A DNA stretch of 64,000 nt from Poa pratensis (lineage: Eukaryota; Streptophyta; Magnoliopsida; Poales; Poaceae): positions 37,933,226 through 37,997,225 of the forward strand of contig CAMZMU010000059.1 in assembly GCA_947311845.1 (NCBI GenBank). The letters run 5' to 3'. Position numbers and translations under genes: made by a program. A model generated the notes under the pieces. It saw only the letters and a program-made list of their open reading frames with translations, did not search any database and was not told the DNA's origin. This document shows, piece by piece, positions 58,343 through 64,000 of the stretch. Numbering within the stretch: position 1 is the first letter of the stretch; each line of letters opens with the position of its first letter.

Positions 58343-58854
58343 TGTCACATCAGGTGTCATGGATGACTTCGTAGGTGTGGGATTACGCGAGTCAAGCATC
58401 TCCGAGCTTGGGATCGCAGGAACAAAGATCAACACAGATTTACCCAGGTTCGGCCCCCTCAATGTGAGGTAAAAGACCTACTTCCTGCCTACCCTAGATT
58501 GGTATTGATATGATAATCAAGGTGTTTTTTTTTTTGACAAGGATAATCAAGGTGTTACAATGGAGGCGATCCGATCTGGTACTCGTCGTATGAGCTAGGG
58601 TTTTTGGGCTTGACCCCTCTAAGTCCTGCGAGTCCTCTTTATATGCACAGAGGCTCATCAGGTTACAAAGAAAACTTCCCCGCAAGGAATATATTAACTC
58701 GAACCTATCCGGAGACTGGCTCGCCTCCGTGCCTTCTAGATTTTTCTCCTTCCGGCGGTTAGATGTTGGGCTTGATCCCATGTGGGCTCTTGTCCATGCG
58801 AGTAAAGCAAGTCGCACTGGGCCGCGGGTTAATCCAGAAACTGTTCCCCCGACA
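58343..58854 (-). mobile_element. 3' LTR of a nested minus-strand Tat-like gypsy element
   Basis: The 512-base LTR runs from TGTCGGGGGAACAG (minus strand, 58854) to TGATGTGACA (58343), giving TGTC...GACA ends. A polypurine tract (AAACTTGGGGGCTAA) adjoins at 58855-58869. It contains the short poly-T insertion at 58525-58541. Confidence 0.85.
58512..58554. repeat. Micro-insertion with 13-base target-site duplication
   Basis: GATAATCAAGGTG occurs at 58512-58524 and again at 58542-58554, enclosing 17 bases made of eleven T followed by GACAAG. This is the pattern of an extremely truncated retroposon (A tail on the minus strand) in the LTR. Confidence 0.55.
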
Positions 58855-59165
58855 TTAGCCCCCAAGTTTAGCTTGGATTTCAAGTGAAGGCTTCTTTGTC
58901 TTAACAAACAACTGAACCGCGCACATGAATTATCCCAGCTGAACTCCAATTTTCATATTTCCAACCTGCGACTTATAACTCTTCTTGGCGGCTTAAGAGC
59001 GCGACTTAACTTGCCTTGACGGTTGATTTTCAGATCTAAACGTCTTCCGCGTCTGGGCTATTTATCCTGGCTCATCGTTTTTCCTAGCGTTCTGCATCAA
59101 GACTTGTATTACGCATCCGCTGCTCCTTTTCGCCGCCTCCTATTTCTGGGTTCTTCCCTCAGAGG

Positions 59166-61301
59166 ATGCCGACTCAAACCAAGAAGCCGCGGCTGAGTCG
59201 TCAAAGTAAGCCGCAGCCTTTGGCAAGGATACAGTTATGCACGATATTGTCTCCGAGCTAAGGGTAGCACTTCTGAAGAGGAGCAACAAATGGCCAGCGC
59301 CCTTCTGTCCACAATCCAAGGACACCTTTCTTGGAACTTCCTGAAGTGCCTCGCAAGTCCTCAAAACGTTTTTCATGCGAGAGCTCAGAAGACCCCGCGC
59401 AACTGAGAAACGCTGCAAAGCCTTGGCGCTACTGATAGAAACAAGAACTGCCAAATCTTTAAAACTTGCTGATCCTGACAAGACCGCTTTCTCTTCCGAG
59501 GCTGTTGCAAAGAACTGCTTCTCAACGAGCTCGGGTAGTTGTTTGCGACTTTCTCCTTTTCTTTTGTGCTTGCGTATTTTTGGCAAGGAATTGCTGATCA
59601 CCACTTCTTTTCATACTCTGTAGGTTCAGATTTGCAAGGTTTATCTTCTCCTTCCTCTGGTTGCCTGATGAAGAGTATCCGTATCGCCTCTGGGTATGGT
59701 TCGCCTTCTTTTCAATGTTACGGCTCTGCTGGGTCGGCTTATTAATCCATCAATATTTTGCAGGGCCATGTTGAAGAGGATACCAAGTCTAATTCTCATA
59801 CCGCTTCTTCTCAGCCAGCTATGAGCGAGGATGATGCTGCTGACGAAAACGAAACAGTGATGGTGCGACTCATCCAAGGCCATCCCTGGAGGAAGGTATT
59901 GCTGATGCGGCTCCTGCCACGACTCCAGTCGCAGCTCCATCCACAACTCCTGCTGTTGGTAGGGTATCTACTGAAAATAGAATTCCAGCTCCAGGAAATA
60001 GTTCCAGGTCAATTGCGGATGCCATAATTGCTGCTGGAGATAAGCATGCTGCTCTGCTGCGCGGCCTAGTTGAGCAATTTTCTTCAAGTCGCCAGGTACA
60101 TATACCGTAGCCCCCAAGGATCAAAACCTTGTGTCATTGCACGGGGTGTTGATTCTTTTCCTGGCTCCAAATCTCGAGCCCCCAAGTTCCTGGATAGTTT
60201 ACCCATGCATTTTGCTCTGTTTATTTTCAGCTTGAACTGTCCTTGCTTGATGCTTCTGGCTCAATAAAGGGTAAAGGCATTTCCATAGATCAGCCTGAAG
60301 TGATGCAGTCTCCCCTGGAGCGGCATAATGAGGTCATTAGGGACCAGGCTCAGGAAATAAAATCTCTCAAAGGTCAACTCGACTCCTGTGAAGAGCAATT
60401 TAAAGAACTTGAAGCAGATATGGCAGCGACTCATGGAGAAAGACGAAGTCATTAGATCTTTGCGAGAAGGGCTGACTCTTAAATCTGAATTGATTGATCG
60501 TCTGAAGGGAGACCACGCAAAGGAACTCGCCGCGCGAGATGAAAAATATAACTCGCTGTTCAAAGCCTTTGAGGGTTTTGGCTCCATCGTCAAATCAGCC
60601 ATCCTGCAGCTTGCTGGTTCGTCTTTATTCCTTTAATCATATATATTTTGGGTAGCCAACGTGAGTCTGACTTGTTTCTTGTCTTTTCTTTCTTGACATA
60701 GGGCCTGAGGCCCCAGTGTCCCGCTCCAACTTGAAGGATCAACTGGTATATCTGTCAGACTTCAGTCAGCGCTTCTTAAAGGTTACCAAGGAAGTCATGA
60801 CGGTAATCTCTCCTGCGACTGATGGCCCAACATCTTGCGAGTATTGGATAAATAAACTGCTCAAGGCTCCGCATTATGTCTCTGATTGGAAACGATCCTC
60901 TGCTCGCACCGGAGCCGCGCATGTCTTGACATTGCTCCGAGCATACTATCCAGAAATAGATGTTGGCAAGATTGCTCGCCACGGCCGGCGATGAGCGCGG
61001 ATGATACTGAACTGCCAATAAGCGAATACTTCGACATCTGGAAAGGGATGCGCGGTATGCCACAAAATTTGTTGATAATTTAGACTTGGGCACTTATCTC
61101 GAAAAATTCAATCTTGATGGGAGCAAGGTGCCAAAGGAAAAGTCCACAGGAGCTGAGTCATCCCGGGCTACTACTCCATCAACAGGATCTGGTGGCCCTT
61201 CTGCCTCGTCTGGCGGCGCCCTGATCATTAGGGCACCTGCGACTGCAACCGCGAGACAAGCCGCGCCAATTCCCGCTCCTGTAGCTCGGAAGAAAAAATA
61301 A
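59166..61301 (+). mobile_element. Additional antisense ORF region of the Tat-like element
   Basis: Plus-strand exon-like segments lie between the 3' LTR and the truncated pol, opposite to gag-pol. They include a coiled segment (about 60300-60600: EVIRDQAQEIKSLKGQLDSC, DEVIRSLREGLTLKSELIDR), the block YWINKLLKAPHYVSDWKRSS (about 60840-60900), HVLTLLRAYYPEIDVGKIA, and a Ser/Pro/Ala-rich end closing with RKKK and a stop at 61301. Several GT-AG pairs and frame breaks suggest introns plus decay. Plant Tat-lineage elements are known to carry such antisense ORFs of unclear role. Confidence 0.6.
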
Positions 61302-61907
61302 ATAATGTGGGACATGCCCGTTAGTCTGTAAGACATTCATGTATTATAAACAGTATTTTGGTGACCTATAAGCAGGTTCTTTTCATGATAATTCCATTAA
61401 GTAGACGCTCGCGCGGCTCAGTATTTCCTAGGAACATGTGTGTTCAGGGTCGAGAGCGGCCATGATAGGCAATCAAGCTCGATTGACGCCACACCCCAGT
61501 ACTTTGGCCGCATAATGCAAGACGCTTCTAGCTTAAGGATTGCCACTCGTTTGGCAAAATTTGAGGTGCGATTGGTACTCGCGATGCTCGTAAGGAGCCC
61601 TCAAGGGTCAGTGATATATGAAATTCAAAAGACTCAGCGACTCAATGATAGTTGAGGCGAAACGACAAGCCCTTGAATGTCAAGGGTGCCGGCTTTATTT
61701 CATAATCACTCGATTTTTACAGGGTGTTACAGGATGATGCAGGCCCTTTAATGCGGGTTTTCTGTTCCCCGCAGGCCATGCATACTTGATACTCATCGCA
61801 CTTAGTTGCGAATTAATACTCCTAACGGAGTGGGTTGAACACCTGATTGGTTCAATTTTGAGTCGCTAAAAGCGACTCGGGTCGAGCATGATAGCTCCGA
61901 TGTGTGT

Positions 61908-62960
61908 TCATGTTGAAGCAGAGAGCAAGTTTGTTAGGAGATTAGCCGCACTGAGCTGCGACTTATGTTGAGTTGAGTCTGCTTTGTAAGGACTCACGAT
62001 AACTGAACCTCTTTGGCTGGGGTTGTTGATCGAGGCTGGGTCTATGCACATGCGCCATTTCTTGTCTTCTTTTTGTATCAAAGCGACCTCTGGGGCATTA
62101 TCTTGCTGATGCGCGACTTCTCGGTGGGAATTTACCATCCGGTGGCTGCATCCTGTTGGCCGCCTCCGCGGTACCTCCAACGCGACTCGTTTTGAGCTGC
62201 GATTACCGATCTGCGACTGATATCCGTGTGAGGAGTTGGCGATGCAAGCTTCTTCTGCGAGTGCTGAGCCTGCGTTCTCGCATTCTAACGCTCTCTGCCT
62301 GTCTCCATATATTGTAATAACACCGTTTGGTCCCGGTATCTTTAACTGTAGGTAGACGTAGCAGGGGCGGGCGGTGAATTTGACATAGGCTTCTCTTCCA
62401 AAGATCGCATGATATGAGCTCTTGACTGCTACAACCTCAAAGTCTAGGAGCTCTGTGCGGAAGTTCCGCTCTGTCCCAAAGCTAACTTCAAGGGTTATCT
62501 TTCCGATTGGTCGCGTAACAGCTCCTGGGATTATGCCTTGAATTTCTTTCCTGGATGGTCGCAGCCGCGACTCGGGTATATTCATTCTTCGGAGCGTGTC
62601 TTGATATAGGATGTTTACTCTTCCTCCTCCGTCCATTAGGACCTTACTTAACTTGTATCCCGCGACTTCAGGCGTGACCACAAGAGCTGGCTGTCCTGGA
62701 TCTTTACTTCTGGGGGTGATCGTCGCGACTCCAAATAACCGATTGCTCTGTCCAACGACGGTACCTTTCGGCGTTGAAATCTGGCCACTCCTCCGGCTTC
62801 CATCCGTTGTTTGTACTTCCACTGTATGAAACTGTCCTATGTTCCTTCTAGGTAAAACGTCAGGCCCTTGATGAGAGCTAGATTTATTCTTGTGCTGCAT
62901 TGATCCATGCGGGCCGCATCTGGCGTGTCGCCTTCTTTCCACCTCCGGTAATAATGACAT
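61908..62960 (-). mobile_element. Protease and start of reverse transcriptase, Tat-like element
   Basis: The minus strand carries the retroviral-type aspartic protease region (LSKVLMDGGGRVNILY; the usual D-G-G-S has Arg for Ser), the HAIFGREAYVKF block, then a broken run to EDKKWRMCIDPASINN, the first conserved part of reverse transcriptase, where similarity ends near 61990. The RT catalytic motifs, RNase H and integrase are absent, so this is an internal deletion derivative. Confidence 0.75.
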
Positions 62961-63995
62961 TGCGCCTTTGTGTGACTCGCTGGCCTGCCATCTCTCCTGC
63001 GATGTAAGTCGCAGGGAACGTCAAAGATCCCCTTGCAGTTATTAGGGAATGAGGCCTTATCACTTCCTTGCTCCTTCATCTGGTGTGCACGATGTTCAGT
63101 TTGCGCGACTTGCAATTTCTCTGTTGGGTTCTGTGATAAGCCGCCTGTCCCCTTATCTGTCTTTGCGTACTTGTCAGCTGTTGCCAAAAGCTGGTCGAAA
63201 CTATCAATCTTGTGCTCAGCGCGACTTAACTTGTGCACCAGCGGCTCAAATCTACAGTTCTTCCTCATAGCTTGTATTGCAGACTGTACTGTTAAGTTCT
63301 TGGCGGAGCCAAGGATCTCCGCGACTCTTTGATCCAGTCACCGCTTGATTCGTCCTCCTTTTGAACGCATTGTCTAAGGTTTTTCATGTCTTCTGTTTGG
63401 AATCTGTTAATGAACTTGTCCTTCAAGTCTTCCCATGTGCTTATTGATTTTGATGGCAGCTTTAACAGCCAATCCCTGGCTTCTCCCTGTATTGCCAAGT
63501 GGAAATATTTCGCACGCACTTCCTGAGTTACATCAGTCCCTGTCATGCTTGCCTCATAATCTTCTATCCATAAGGCAGGGTCTTGGTTACTGTGATAGGT
63601 GGTGACTCGCTGCGACTCACCGAAGTTCGGGGGGAAACGAGTGAGCCGTATTTCCTCTCCAAAACATGCTGGTCCTTTAATAATGAATAGGAGTTTACTG
63701 GCGCTGAATCTTCATCTGAGTCAGTTTCAATCTGGGCTGGCTGAGTCGCTCCGGACGTCTGTGACTCGCCTTCTATCTTCTTTTCTTTTTCCAATGATAC
63801 CTGCAAACCTGCTAGCTGGTTGACCACTTCTTCGACGCTGCACTTTTCTCCTCCCCATGATACCTCGTGTTGCGGCTCATTGGGCGTGACTCCATACATA
63901 TTTGCTTGTTGTAAGGCAGCGGTTTGCAGTAGATCGATCGCATGGCGAGCTTCCTTATCAGCTCGTGTGTCTCCAACCGGTGCTATCTTTGACAA
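62837..63995 (-). mobile_element. gag of the Tat-like element, frame broken
   Basis: Minus-strand frames at 63995-63564, 63546-63292 and 63268-62837 together form a gag: an N-terminal Gln/Glu-rich part, the capsid-like block [33 protein letters not shown], then a charged region before the protease. At least two frame breaks lie near 63555 and 63280. The gag may extend beyond the window end. Confidence 0.75.
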
Positions 63996-64000
63996 TATTC

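Noticed and set aside
57539..58366. Arg/Pro/Ala-rich proteins at the right end
   Set aside because: Overlapping frames on both strands in very GC-rich retroelement leader sequence with no domain or codon bias favouring one frame.

Overview
This is nuclear DNA from a grass, most likely a Triticeae species (wheat, Aegilops or barley group). Evidence: spliced plant genes, grass MITEs (Stowaway, PIF/Harbinger), nested Ty3/gypsy elements of the chromovirus (Tekay/Del-like) and Tat-like types, and a gene order that matches my memory of rice chromosome 5, where a group A bZIP, CENH3 and CCaMK are neighbours. Species and chromosome are inferred.

Layout. 1-2150: the end of a minus-strand gypsy element (3' LTR, chromodomain, deleted integrase). 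2150-13860: repeat-rich DNA with two tandem RING-H2 genes (4562-5067 and 6670-7181), each broken by one net -1 shift. 14423-16730: a group A bZIP (ABI5/AREB3/DPBF-like) gene, also with a frame break. 17476-27696 (unit A) and 31213-56710 (unit B): two very similar copies of one gene block, separated by a 3.5 kb repeat-rich spacer. 56711-64000: two nested gypsy elements.

Unit B holds, in order, a complete seven-exon CENH3 (31587-34159), a second diverged CENH3 with two single-base frame breaks and a LINE in its last intron (37871-40136), a complete seven-exon CCaMK (40592-43815), KRI1 (44899-47040), head-to-head eL30 with a 1-base deletion (47358-49252), a 5.6 kb solo LTR, and a PKS-like pseudogene cut by an LTR element. 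Unit A is the same block after an internal deletion of about 9.94 kb. The deletion joins the last three and a fraction exons of CENH3 to the first third of CCaMK, making a kinase-CENH3 chimera, and leaves KRI1 and eL30 intact. Each gene therefore survives intact at least once across the two units: CENH3 and CCaMK only in B, eL30 only in A, KRI1 in both.

Functions: CENH3 marks centromeric nucleosomes. CCaMK decodes nuclear calcium spiking in symbiosis. KRI1 and eL30 serve ribosome production and share a bidirectional promoter with site II (GGCCCA) and telo-box motifs. I found no operon-like or CRISPR system. The most notable content is the CENH3/CCaMK duplication with a chimeric gene, a CENH3 intron minisatellite that changes copy number between paralogues, and a giant LTR that carries an antisense gene-like unit. 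Several genes are broken by exactly one net base, so sequencing error must be excluded before calling them pseudogenes.
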